Source: a virus. From it: a stretch of 64,000 nucleotides of DNA. The translations under genes and the position numbers were made by a program. This document shows positions 43,587-51,550 of this stretch, in pieces; position 1 is the first letter of the stretch, and each line of letters starts with the position of its first letter. The stretch is from the IMG/VR virus record IMGVR_UViG_3300020471_000004, positions 62,001 through 126,000 of that record. The stretch is one strand, 5' to 3'. The notes beneath the pieces were generated by a model, which worked only from the letters and a program-made list of their open reading frames with translations, was not told the origin of the DNA and ran no database searches.

Positions 43587-43814
43587 TTACTTTTTAGCAG
43601 TTTGTAGCTTTTTGGCAAGCTTGTTAGAAATTTTATCCATAGCAGCTTTGGCTTTCTTACTATCGTTTTCTTCAATTGCGGTAGCAAGCTGTTCGCCTTC
43701 AAAGTCACTAAGCATCGGCATAATCATTTTGAGCATCAGGCTTCTTTTTGACTTTGCTTTTTTCTTACGCGATACAGACTCTAGTTCTGTACAGGAGTTT
43801 AAATCAATATTCAT
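43587..43814 (-). CDS. small basic hypothetical protein (75 aa)
   Basis: A 75-residue basic helical protein (KKAKSKRSLMLKMIMPML near the middle). It starts 2 bases after the stop of the preceding gene. No family recognised; the composition suggests nucleic-acid binding or peripheral association. Confidence 0.7.
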   Translation of the reverse strand: MNIDLNSCTELESVSRKKKAKSKRSLMLKMIMPMLSDFEGEQLATAIEENDSKKAKAAMDKISNKLAKKLQTAKK

Positions 43815-43816
43815 AG

Positions 43817-44266
43817 TTATACCTTGGTTAATTCTACAGGGACATACAAAGAACCTTCCTGCTTTCGGATGCGGATAGTTCCTTCAATTTTTTCTTCCTC
43901 CCAGCGCGTGGTACTGCATACTATTCTTACAGGCATTAGCCCTGGGTTACGCAACTGGGACAAAACAGCAGACCTGTGCCTGCCTTCATGACCTACACAC
44001 TCAAAAGTGGTTAAGCCGCCTACGTCTATAGGACTTCTTATTACTCTTAGGTAAGGAACGTCATCTAATGGACGTTTGTTTAGTATAGCCTGGGCAATAG
44101 ATTCAGCTCGGTCTCTATCAGGCTTGCCGGTGTCAAACGCTTTAGCTATATCAAGAAATCTTTGAGGTTTCATGTAAGCAAAGGCAGTTCTGCTCTTGAA
44201 GGCCCCTGCTTCATTCTTGGCGTTTCTTAGAGCAACAGGGTTAAAATATTTATCTAGTGTTTTCAA
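43817..44266 (-). CDS. ParB-like fold protein (putative)
   Basis: A 149-residue protein. The segment ECVGHEGRHRSAVLSQL near residue 90 matches the GxxRxxA-type core of ParB-N/sulfiredoxin-like domains, and VPYLRVI comes before it as an expected strand. Such domains occur in plasmid partition, DNA modification and CTP-binding proteins. No HTH is attached. It overlaps the preceding gene by 4 bases. The family call is tentative. Confidence 0.55.
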   Translation of the reverse strand: MKTLDKYFNPVALRNAKNEAGAFKSRTAFAYMKPQRFLDIAKAFDTGKPDRDRAESIAQAILNKRPLDDVPYLRVIRSPIDVGGLTTFECVGHEGRHRSAVLSQLRNPGLMPVRIVCSTTRWEEEKIEGTIRIRKQEGSLYVPVELTKV

Positions 44267-45423
44267 TATACTTTCCTTCCTTCAAATATTCCTGAAAGGG
44301 CTTCGCTGCCTTGTAGGGCTCTGCAAGTTAATTCCCATTCGATTACAGTTCTTCGGCTAGTTGTTTTTCTAGGCGCATCATTTACTTTCAGCACCAAGTG
44401 ACGTTCAGGTAATACAAGTATGTCACTATTACGTACCATACCTATTCGGGCAGGTGCAATAACGTTAAGTTGCCCTATTGTACTAGACCTGGTGTAATCA
44501 AGTGATTCATTTTCTTGGGATACGTTTACTCTTAACGGGTCAGAGTCTTGCTGGAAGTAAATAGAAACATGTGTGAACTCTTCTTCAACCACGTATACCT
44601 CTATCGTTTTTCCTCTTACTGAATTCAATATACCTTTGTTTAGAGGAATTTTACCTGCAGGGTCTACATAAAGAGTAGCACCTGAGATTACAGTTAGATT
44701 ATCTCTAACACTGTACTTACACTCGCTAAAGTATTTAGGAACGTTGATTGCAAATTTAATCCAACAGCCTTCAGATTGCGGCATCATCTTAAAAGGTTTA
44801 AAACTTTGGTCTACATTGTAGCTGCTGGTTTCAATAATGTTGTAGTTGGTTAGTGTGACCCAAGTATAGCCTGTTGGGTTAAATGCAGGTACTATACCTC
44901 TGCTATAGCATATACCGCAGTTTATGCTGCTACCACTAAACAGTCCGTCATCAAAGGCACTAATTACAGGATCATTTCCTTCTGCTTGGTCTCGGTGCAT
45001 ACCATCGCTAAGAATAAGGTCGCCTGCTTCTATTTCTTTTGCTTTTCTTTCTGACCAAGCCATGTCTGGCATATTAGGTCTTGCTTGTTGTCCTGGTTCT
45101 CCGAAAATATCATCGTTATCAACCATTTCAAAAGACATACCGTTAGAATCAGATCTTTCAGACACTAACGTAGGGCCTTCGCCTTGATTAGATCCTGACT
45201 GGTCTACTTCGTCCGATACAGGGTCGTGTGAACACGTACACGGTCTACCTGTTTCGCATTTGTGGAATATTACCGCAAGGTTACTGTCTACATATAGAGC
45301 ATTTTCAACCTGTTCGTGAAAGGGAGCAATAGTTTCATCTAGTCTCCTTTGAGCAAATTTTTGCGTATAGTTCCGTGCCCTTCTAGGTTGGGAACTTCTA
45401 GCATGTTTAAGCCAATTAGCCAT
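44263..45423 (-). CDS. probable virion protein with cysteine motifs (386 aa)
   Basis: A 386-residue protein that heads the left arm. Cysteine groupings CETGRPCTC (about 55-63) and NCGICYSRG (about 168-176) look like metal sites, and the rest is beta-rich with few charged patches, as in tail or baseplate proteins. A good ribosome site (AAGGAGAATTAT before ATG) lies in the divergent region. Structural role is inferred from composition only. Confidence 0.7.
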   Translation of the reverse strand: MANWLKHARSSQPRRARNYTQKFAQRRLDETIAPFHEQVENALYVDSNLAVIFHKCETGRPCTCSHDPVSDEVDQSGSNQGEGPTLVSERSDSNGMSFEMVDNDDIFGEPGQQARPNMPDMAWSERKAKEIEAGDLILSDGMHRDQAEGNDPVISAFDDGLFSGSSINCGICYSRGIVPAFNPTGYTWVTLTNYNIIETSSYNVDQSFKPFKMMPQSEGCWIKFAINVPKYFSECKYSVRDNLTVISGATLYVDPAGKIPLNKGILNSVRGKTIEVYVVEEEFTHVSIYFQQDSDPLRVNVSQENESLDYTRSSTIGQLNVIAPARIGMVRNSDILVLPERHLVLKVNDAPRKTTSRRTVIEWELTCRALQGSEALSGIFEGRKVY

Positions 45424-45495
45424 ATAATTCTCCTTTTCATGCTAATAAATTAACATACAAGTAATTTAATCGTATGTAAATAAGAAGGTATATTT
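45424..45495. promoter_or_regulatory. divergent promoter region between the two arms
   Basis: These 72 AT-rich bases separate the leftward arm (45423) from the rightward arm (45496). A plus-strand TATGTAAATA element lies at 45474-45483. Ribosome sites are AAGGAG on the minus strand and AAGAAGG on the plus strand. No repeat or operator is evident. Confidence 0.6.
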
Positions 45496-46083
45496 ATGTC
45501 TAAGCCTTATACGGTCCTTAGTTGTGACCCAGGAACAAAAAACTTTGCAGTATCTCTATTGACTGCCCGAAAAGTAGAAGAAAAATTAAGGTTTAAGATT
45601 CATGGTACTTTAATCCTAGACAGTACTGTTACTCAGCTAAAGCAGGATGTAGGCAGAGAACTCCGAAACTTTACCAACGACTTTGATACTATAGCAGGTA
45701 ATCACAATGTTGTACCAGATGCTTTGTTTATGGAGCGATTCCAAGCCAGGGGCCTAGGTGGAACCACTATTGAGTGCATCAACTTTATGTTAGGTGCAAT
45801 GATATACAAGTACCACGAAACCACAGACATTCGGTTACCTACCGCTGCTACTTGGAAAAACAGAGTCAACAAGCACGTAGATTTAAAAAACGCTTACAAG
45901 AAATATAACTTGCACAGAGTTATAACCAACAAAACACCTCACGAACTAGATGCGGTGTTGATTGGTATGTACGCATGTTACCAACATTTTGGTCTTCCTG
46001 ACTTTGAATGTTTCTCTAAAGGTGAAGAATCTTTAGAGAAATTTATTGGCTATTTCGAGCAAATTCCAACCTTAAAACTGTAA
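45496..46083 (+). CDS. RuvC-like Holliday junction resolvase
   Basis: A 195-residue RNase H-fold nuclease. The acidic residues are D11 (CDPGTKNFAVS), E80 (MERFQARG) and D152 (HELDAVLIGMYA), the RuvC/poxvirus A22 pattern. It should resolve branched DNA before packaging. It is the first gene of the right arm. A promoter-like motif for the next gene overlaps its last codons. Confidence 0.85.
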   Translation: MSKPYTVLSCDPGTKNFAVSLLTARKVEEKLRFKIHGTLILDSTVTQLKQDVGRELRNFTNDFDTIAGNHNVVPDALFMERFQARGLGGTTIECINFMLGAMIYKYHETTDIRLPTAATWKNRVNKHVDLKNAYKKYNLHRVITNKTPHELDAVLIGMYACYQHFGLPDFECFSKGEESLEKFIGYFEQIPTLKL

Positions 46084-46084
46084 A
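46075..46084 (+). promoter_or_regulatory. AAACTGTAAA promoter-like motif
   Basis: Exact plus-strand copy overlapping the resolvase stop codon, 31 bases before the start at 46115. Confidence 0.65.
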
Positions 46085-46114
46085 TAAACTTTATGTTCTA
46101 TAGTAAAGGTACGT

Positions 46115-46885
46115 ATGCGAAAGAAACCTACCTCTCTCAAAAAAGGTCGTAATAAGGCCCCTATCAAAAAACGCCGAAAAGGTCTAAGAGCTACTTCGGT
46201 ATCCAAAGCTCCCTCAAAAGATTTATCTATTCCTATTAAACAATTACAGGCTGCGATTTCCAGTTGCCCTATTGTTTCTAAAGAAAACGGATATTCTTTT
46301 GATTACCACTTTTTAGGAAAATGCGAGACACGTTCTTGTCAGTTTTATAGTGACCGAACAGATCGTAGGTGTCTAAAACTTGATGTTACCTTACCTAGTA
46401 AAGATTTTACAGACGATGAAATCTACTATTGGAAAATTTCACGTAATCCTGATTTTGCACAGGACATGCCTAAGGCCCGCACTGTCAACTCTATAAGAAA
46501 AAAGGCAGCCACTGCGGTAAAAAGTAATATCGTTTTTTATTACTTTGTTAGTTACGTCCTAGAAACATACAGCCCTGAGGACACAGAGTTTGTATACAGA
46601 AAAGGATTCAATTCTAACTTGGATCTTTTGTTGGAGTCATTACCTTTTAAACAAAAAGGCATAGACGTTTTCAAGCCTTGGCAACTGCCTCATTTATTTA
46701 ATAAGGCAGTATTTAAAGAGTTCTGCTTTAAGCAAGAAAATCTGCTAATAGATTCCTTCGATGTTAATTTGAACTTACACAATGTATTGGGCTTGACGCC
46801 TGTTAAGTTTGTTAAACTACAGAGAGTAATTCAGAATATGTCTAGTTCTGAATACCAAAACATGCTTTCTGATTCACTGCTCTAA
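46115..46885 (+). CDS. hypothetical protein with basic N-terminus (256 aa)
   Basis: A 256-residue protein. The first 40 residues are very basic (KKGRNKAPIKKRRKGLRA). A cysteine set (CPIV, CETRSCQFY, RRCLKL) between about 50 and 92 may bind zinc. The C-terminal half is helical. No family recognised. A promoter-like motif lies 31 bases upstream. Confidence 0.8.
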   Translation: MRKKPTSLKKGRNKAPIKKRRKGLRATSVSKAPSKDLSIPIKQLQAAISSCPIVSKENGYSFDYHFLGKCETRSCQFYSDRTDRRCLKLDVTLPSKDFTDDEIYYWKISRNPDFAQDMPKARTVNSIRKKAATAVKSNIVFYYFVSYVLETYSPEDTEFVYRKGFNSNLDLLLESLPFKQKGIDVFKPWQLPHLFNKAVFKEFCFKQENLLIDSFDVNLNLHNVLGLTPVKFVKLQRVIQNMSSSEYQNMLSDSLL

Positions 46886-46896
46886 TGGAGAAAGAT

Positions 46897-47532
46897 ATGC
46901 AAGACGTAAAAACAACAACGCTACAAAACTACAGCAAAAAGTACGGCAGCGACAAAGCGGCAGCTCTTTATGTAGTTAACCAATCAGATGGACGAATCTG
47001 CTTCAACAACAAAGACAGCCAAGGTATCTCGACTGTTATTGTTCCTGTTTCATTTGCGCCTCTTGACCTTACGTCAATCTGTGAGCGTGATAGCTTGATC
47101 GTTAACCCTCACTTCCGCCGTATGCTTTCAAACCGTCACCTTGTTATTATTGACAACGAAGACCTTGAACGCGTTCTTAAAGAAGACGATGAACTACGCG
47201 AAGAGTTTAATCAGATCAACAATACTCTTAACGATGAAGAGTCAACTGTTTCTATTGATATGGGTCGTGATAAAGCTGCCGAAAACCGTGAGTCTCAGGT
47301 TGCTGACAACGAAGACCCTTGTTCTAATCCTGCACTTAGCTCTATCATCAAAGAGTGTGAATTGTTGGATAACGATTCGGATGGTGAGAAGCTTAAAAGC
47401 CTCAAGCAGACCTTGCGTAACAAGATGCGTCAGTTCAGTAAAGAAGAACTGGAAGAGTTTATCAAAGTTTGTCCTAACCAGTCGCTACGCGATATGGCAA
47501 CTAGCCGTGTAAACCAGCTTGAAGAAAAATAA
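46897..47532 (+). CDS. hypothetical acidic protein (211 aa)
   Basis: The start chosen is ATG at 46897 because GGAGAAAGAT lies directly before it; the in-frame ATG at 46885 would put that ribosome site inside the gene. The N-terminus has strands (GISTVIVPVSFAPLDLT), and the C-terminal two thirds are acidic and helical. No family recognised. Ends at a bidirectional terminator. Confidence 0.8.
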   Translation: MQDVKTTTLQNYSKKYGSDKAAALYVVNQSDGRICFNNKDSQGISTVIVPVSFAPLDLTSICERDSLIVNPHFRRMLSNRHLVIIDNEDLERVLKEDDELREEFNQINNTLNDEESTVSIDMGRDKAAENRESQVADNEDPCSNPALSSIIKECELLDNDSDGEKLKSLKQTLRNKMRQFSKEELEEFIKVCPNQSLRDMATSRVNQLEEK

Positions 47533-47549
47533 ACAATTAGTTTAGCCAC

Positions 47550-47578
47550 AAAAAAGGGAGCATTGCGCTCCCTTTTTT
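47550..47578. terminator. bidirectional terminator
   Basis: AAAAAAGGGAGC and GCTCCCTTTTTT pair around a 5-base loop, with A-run and T-run on both sides. It lies between the convergent genes ending at 47532 and 47580 and can serve both strands. Confidence 0.9.
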
Positions 47579-47579
47579 A

Positions 47580-48635
47580 TTATTCAAATTCTGGTGCAAA
47601 CTTATACCTGAACTCGTCTTCTATTATATCCATATATTCGAATATGATTTCTTCATCTACTTCGTCAGGGTCAAGCTTTATTAACTTTCCTTTCTTGTTG
47701 TACTCTTTAGGTAGAGGTAAGTTATTAAACCTAATCTTCATAGGACTTGTTGAAGTATACTCTGCGATAACTTCTTTTACGGTGTTCTTCATTTTAGTCC
47801 CACCGCTATCGTTATCAGGCATCGTGAATATATGTTTAACACCTGTCTTTATGATGAAGCGTAGTTTCTCCTTTGTAAACTGCTTTGCTCCTAATATAGC
47901 CATTGCAGGTATGCCCATCATCAAAAGCCTTAGCGCGTCCCTAGCTCCCTCTACGATAACAACAAATTTTAGTTTGTGTTTCTTTATAAGGTCATGCGTA
48001 TAATTGTAGGGGAATAGACCGTAGTCATGTGCCCAGTCACCTGATGTTCCTAAATAACTGGGCCTACCTTTTACTTTATTTATATAAGCCTTTTGACCTC
48101 CGTAATACCGTTTTCCTATCTTGTTAGGAAAGAAGCAAACCAATTCTTTTCTCGATTGGTGAGGTTCACTTAGATAAAGTCCGCCTACTTGTTTTATAAG
48201 CTTGCCAGGGTAGCCTCTCCAGTCTATATCCTCTGACCAAGGGTAGTAAGCAGGGTTACCTATACTTTGCATAAGTTTTTCTAAGCTGTTAGTAGAGTCA
48301 ATCTGCTCTAGCTTTCTTTGCAGCTTACTTACTTTAGAGTTTACTTCCTCTTTGTCTTTTATCTTACCGTTGACGGCAGAAATTTTAGTTAAGTTAAGTT
48401 TCTCAGCAAGTTTATTCCAGTGTCCTTTTTCTCCACAACCGAAGCAGTGAAAGAAACCTAACGGTATATCCATTCCAATGCCCATGAATACACCTAAAGA
48501 AGGATCTGTGTCGTGGTGAAACGGACAAACTATCTGAATAGCATCTGCTGTACTTCCTTTAGGCCCTTCTACTTTCCCAAGTTCTTCGAATATAATAGAG
48601 TAGCTAGACCTTAGCTTGTCAATCTTATCTGACAT
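47580..48635 (-). CDS. DnaG-type primase
   Basis: A 351-residue primase. A CHC2 zinc finger is visible: C37, H40, C64, C67 (CPFH and FHCFGCG). The TOPRIM glutamate and aspartates are VVIVEGARDAL at about 225 and FTMPDNDSGG at about 270. It makes RNA primers at forks. It is the only minus-strand gene in the right arm. A one-mismatch motif lies 41 bases before its start. No fused helicase domain is present. Confidence 0.9.
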   Translation of the reverse strand: MSDKIDKLRSSYSIIFEELGKVEGPKGSTADAIQIVCPFHHDTDPSLGVFMGIGMDIPLGFFHCFGCGEKGHWNKLAEKLNLTKISAVNGKIKDKEEVNSKVSKLQRKLEQIDSTNSLEKLMQSIGNPAYYPWSEDIDWRGYPGKLIKQVGGLYLSEPHQSRKELVCFFPNKIGKRYYGGQKAYINKVKGRPSYLGTSGDWAHDYGLFPYNYTHDLIKKHKLKFVVIVEGARDALRLLMMGIPAMAILGAKQFTKEKLRFIIKTGVKHIFTMPDNDSGGTKMKNTVKEVIAEYTSTSPMKIRFNNLPLPKEYNKKGKLIKLDPDEVDEEIIFEYMDIIEDEFRYKFAPEFE

Positions 48636-48675
48636 AGGCGTTCTCTTGTTGCTAATTTATAATAACTTATAAAAC

Positions 48676-48685
48676 TTTACAGTAT
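48676..48685 (-). promoter_or_regulatory. promoter-like motif (ATACTGTAAA) before primase
   Basis: One-mismatch minus-strand copy 41 bases before the primase ATG, in the short divergent gap with the next plus-strand gene. Confidence 0.5.
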
Positions 48686-48693
48686 TTGTTATT

Positions 48694-49239
48694 ATGCAGT
48701 TAATTATTAGTGTATCAAGCCCTATCAAAGGCTTTGTTAGTACAATGGAAATGTTAAAGCGGCAAAATCCAGATACCCGTGTAAGCCTAATGCGTCTTTC
48801 GGCTCGATTTGCTGATACCTTTTTAGGTAAAAAACTCAAAAAACTGGCAGCTCAAGATAGGCTTTTGGATAAAAACACAATGCTTATGGATCTAAACTGG
48901 GGAATAGACCTCGGTGCTAATAGCGTTAGTGTAAATACTTTAGTAGAACAAAAACATATAGAGATTGTTCAAAAGGTCGGCGACCTAAATAAACCTTTAG
49001 GTAGATTAGTTGTGGTACATGTTAATCGAAGTCGGTCTTTGAAGCTTATGGCATCTGACGTTGACAACAGGTTGCTGGCAATAGTTAGACCTACTAACTT
49101 GAGATATAGACCTGAACTAGTTAGTGTGGAAGTATACGGGATGTTCTTGTTGAACTTATTTAGAGATATTGCTTTATCTCACGACCTGCACTCAAGTACT
49201 CCTAAAAGATTTGTTGAATTAAGCGAGAGAAGAAAATGA
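48694..49239 (+). CDS. hypothetical protein (181 aa)
   Basis: A 181-residue alpha/beta protein starting MQLIISVSSPI, transcribed divergently from primase. There is no strong ribosome site, so a later start is possible. A glutamine- and lysine-rich middle is followed by strands (RLVVVHVNRSRSLKLMA). It overlaps the next gene by 4 bases. Not recognised. Confidence 0.75.
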   Translation: MQLIISVSSPIKGFVSTMEMLKRQNPDTRVSLMRLSARFADTFLGKKLKKLAAQDRLLDKNTMLMDLNWGIDLGANSVSVNTLVEQKHIEIVQKVGDLNKPLGRLVVVHVNRSRSLKLMASDVDNRLLAIVRPTNLRYRPELVSVEVYGMFLLNLFRDIALSHDLHSSTPKRFVELSERRK

Positions 49240-49574
49240 CCGTAAAGCTAACTGCGTCTGTGAGTAATCTACGCATATACCCAAAGAACTTCGAAATAGT
49301 TAAACGACTGTTAGACCCTACTGGTTTAGATCTAGACGAGTACGAACTTATCTTGGACAACAAAAGAGTTGTAGGTTACATCTTTAAAGAGCCTCAATTT
49401 GAACCTGTTCTAGAGGTACTGAATCGACTAGTTCCTAAGGTCACCTTCTCTAATGAAGAATATGAACAACGTACTTACCAAGTTGAAGGACTTGATGTAA
49501 ACTTTGTTCTATTCGCGCACAGTAAAAACCCTTACTGCGTAATACAGTTTGAGGATGCTTATGCGGGGTCTTGA
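49236..49574 (+). CDS. hypothetical protein (112 aa)
   Basis: A 112-residue alpha/beta protein, start ATG overlapping the previous stop by 4 bases. No family recognised. Its 3' end contains the ribosome site of the nuclease gene. Confidence 0.8.
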   Translation: MTVKLTASVSNLRIYPKNFEIVKRLLDPTGLDLDEYELILDNKRVVGYIFKEPQFEPVLEVLNRLVPKVTFSNEEYEQRTYQVEGLDVNFVLFAHSKNPYCVIQFEDAYAGS

Positions 49575-50697
49575 TGACATATCGCCTTATATACCTAAAG
49601 GTAATATGAATCCCAACTACCATAGTCCTGTCAGCAGTGCAATGCGTGAGGCTCAAGAAACAAAATATATAATCCCTAGCCAACGCGTGCCTAAGCTAAG
49701 GCCATCTAGCTTTCCAAAGTGTTCTATCTTGGACTATTTGAAAATGTATCGCCACAAAAAGCTAGGGTACCTTGAAGAAACTAAAGATTTCGGTTCAAGT
49801 TATTTTACAGGTGTAGGGACAGTAGTTCACGAAATAATACAGCACTATATAGGGCAAACCAAGCAAGTATACGGTGATTGGAAATGCATAAACCTAAAGT
49901 GCGAACAAGGACAAGCTGCTTGTACTATAAGGGACGCCACAGGTAAAGTCGTACAAGAAGGCAAACTTACTAGCACAGGTACAACAGACAACTTGTGTCC
50001 TAGCTGCAAGCGTCCTATGTTTTATGAAGAACTAGAGATTTCTGCTCTAGATTCTGTAGGTCACGTTGACTGTGTTTTTGTCATACGTGAAGGTAGGTGG
50101 TGGGTTGTAGATTACAAAACTACCCTAAAGCGCAAAATAGATGAACACAAACTTCCCGAAGCTAATCACTTGTATCAGCTTAGGGCATACGCCTATATTT
50201 TAAAGTTCTATTACGACTTACCGATTCAGGGTTTTAGTTTGGTGTATATGCCTAGAGATAATCCTTTTAAGTTTTATGAATACTCTCATGATTTCGATAC
50301 TCCTGAAGAGCATAAAATTGCCGAAGAAGTCCTTAAAGGTGAGCGTAGAAAATATAAAGCTTCTGAGCGTAGTTGCAAAACAGGTAATCCTAAGTATGCA
50401 ATAGAAGCCAAACCTTGTAGTTGTGAAGAAGACTACCACGAAAAAATAAACTTCTATAACGAATGCCCTCTTTTAGGTATATGCTTTAAGCCTGATAAGT
50501 TAGAAGCGTTTTTGGACAAGTATACTCGATTACATAAGGAAAAAGCAGTACCCGAAATGATAACATTTACGGACCTATTGCAGGTAATATCAGAAAATGA
50601 ATATAGGGATCTTAAAGAAAAATACGGCAAACCCGTATCAACCAAAAAACGTTCTAGACGAAAACGTAAAGCTTCTCTGGTACAGAAAAAGCTTTAA
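49561..50697 (+). CDS. PD-(D/E)XK nuclease, Cas4/RecB-like with Fe-S cysteines
   Basis: The start chosen is ATG at 49561, preceded by GAGG. This 378-residue exonuclease-like protein has VVHEII (H90), GHVDCVFV (D170) and VVDYKTT (D185, K187), the Cas4/RecB nuclease core. One N-terminal cysteine (C54) and three in the C-terminal part (CSC, NECPLLGIC) fit a 4Fe-4S cluster as in AddB, Cas4 and Dna2. A CxxC pair within an insertion (C115 to C149 region) may be a second zinc site. The C-terminal tail is basic and overlaps the next gene by 101 bases. Confidence 0.88.
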   Translation: MRGLDDISPYIPKGNMNPNYHSPVSSAMREAQETKYIIPSQRVPKLRPSSFPKCSILDYLKMYRHKKLGYLEETKDFGSSYFTGVGTVVHEIIQHYIGQTKQVYGDWKCINLKCEQGQAACTIRDATGKVVQEGKLTSTGTTDNLCPSCKRPMFYEELEISALDSVGHVDCVFVIREGRWWVVDYKTTLKRKIDEHKLPEANHLYQLRAYAYILKFYYDLPIQGFSLVYMPRDNPFKFYEYSHDFDTPEEHKIAEEVLKGERRKYKASERSCKTGNPKYAIEAKPCSCEEDYHEKINFYNECPLLGICFKPDKLEAFLDKYTRLHKEKAVPEMITFTDLLQVISENEYRDLKEKYGKPVSTKKRSRRKRKASLVQKKL

Positions 50698-51127
50698 GTT
50701 CTACCAAGCTGTTAGCAAAAGTCTGGAATACGTTTATAACTCTAGGTATGCCTTGAAAGACACAGAGCGCGAAAAGCAAATTGAAGCAGTGTACAACGTA
50801 CTGGTCTATTGCGACTTATATGTTTTGCAAAGACCTTTCGATTATAAAAAGGTGCGTTATTGCTCTGCTCACTTGCGTTATTTAGAAACCTATATTCGTA
50901 AATATAGTGAAGTGGTCATAGCGATCCAAACTTTAGTAAATGAGATACAGCAGTACAGAGTGAAGCCTACTAGTTTCTATGCCAGTATTACTTATCAGAA
51001 ACGATTAGAGCGACTGGTCGAACTCAAGATACAATATTTAAACGAAATAATGGCTCGGTGTGACGCACTGGTTGAATCTATTGAGCCTATTAGGAGTAAT
51101 TACGATGCAAATGATTATATCTCTTAG
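50597..51127 (+). CDS. hypothetical helical protein (176 aa)
   Basis: A 176-residue helical, tyrosine-rich protein beginning inside the nuclease tail. There is no later in-frame start that would shorten the overlap, so the 101-base overlap appears real. No recognised family. The following gene starts within its end. Confidence 0.7.
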   Translation: MNIGILKKNTANPYQPKNVLDENVKLLWYRKSFKFYQAVSKSLEYVYNSRYALKDTEREKQIEAVYNVLVYCDLYVLQRPFDYKKVRYCSAHLRYLETYIRKYSEVVIAIQTLVNEIQQYRVKPTSFYASITYQKRLERLVELKIQYLNEIMARCDALVESIEPIRSNYDANDYIS

Positions 51128-51509
51128 CTCTCCTTTTTATGCCCTTGCTGCGAATCAAGGTGACAAAATGTCCTATAAAATTGGCGATACTTTAAGCGAC
51201 CAACCTAGTTCTACTAATCCTGAGTTAGTGGATAAAATGTCTAAAATGTTCGAGCTTAGTGATGAAAAGGCTCTAGAAGACGTAGACAAACTAATTAAAG
51301 ATTCCAAACAAGAGCTAGACGACCTCAAGAAAGAAAACGGCAAAGACAAGAAAAAGAAGAAAGAAGACCAAGAACCTGATGCAGATCCTGAAGCAAGCGA
51401 TACAGATGCAGACGGAGATTCTGATGCTACAGGGGACGATGAAGACGATCCTATTGAAGGCGAAGAAGATGAAGATGCCGAAGATGACGAAGAGGATGAA
51501 GAAATTTAA
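51105..51509 (+). CDS. acidic protein (134 aa) with low-complexity tail
   Basis: Start ATG at 51105 (AGGAG 8 bases upstream), inside the end of the previous gene. The N-terminus MQMIISLSSPFYALAANQ resembles a short hydrophobic leader and the start of the 48694 protein. The C-terminal half is a lysine stretch followed by a run of D and E. Such tails bind basic partners, for example SSB-type interactors. No family recognised. Confidence 0.7.
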   Translation: MQMIISLSSPFYALAANQGDKMSYKIGDTLSDQPSSTNPELVDKMSKMFELSDEKALEDVDKLIKDSKQELDDLKKENGKDKKKKKEDQEPDADPEASDTDADGDSDATGDDEDDPIEGEEDEDAEDDEEDEEI

Positions 51510-51519
51510 AAACTGTAAA
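51510..51519 (+). promoter_or_regulatory. AAACTGTAAA promoter-like motif before dpdA-like gene
   Basis: Exact plus-strand copy immediately after the stop of the acidic-protein gene, 32 bases before the dpdA-like ATG. Confidence 0.65.
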
Positions 51520-51550
51520 TGTGCTGTATAACTTTAACTTCGAGTAGTAT

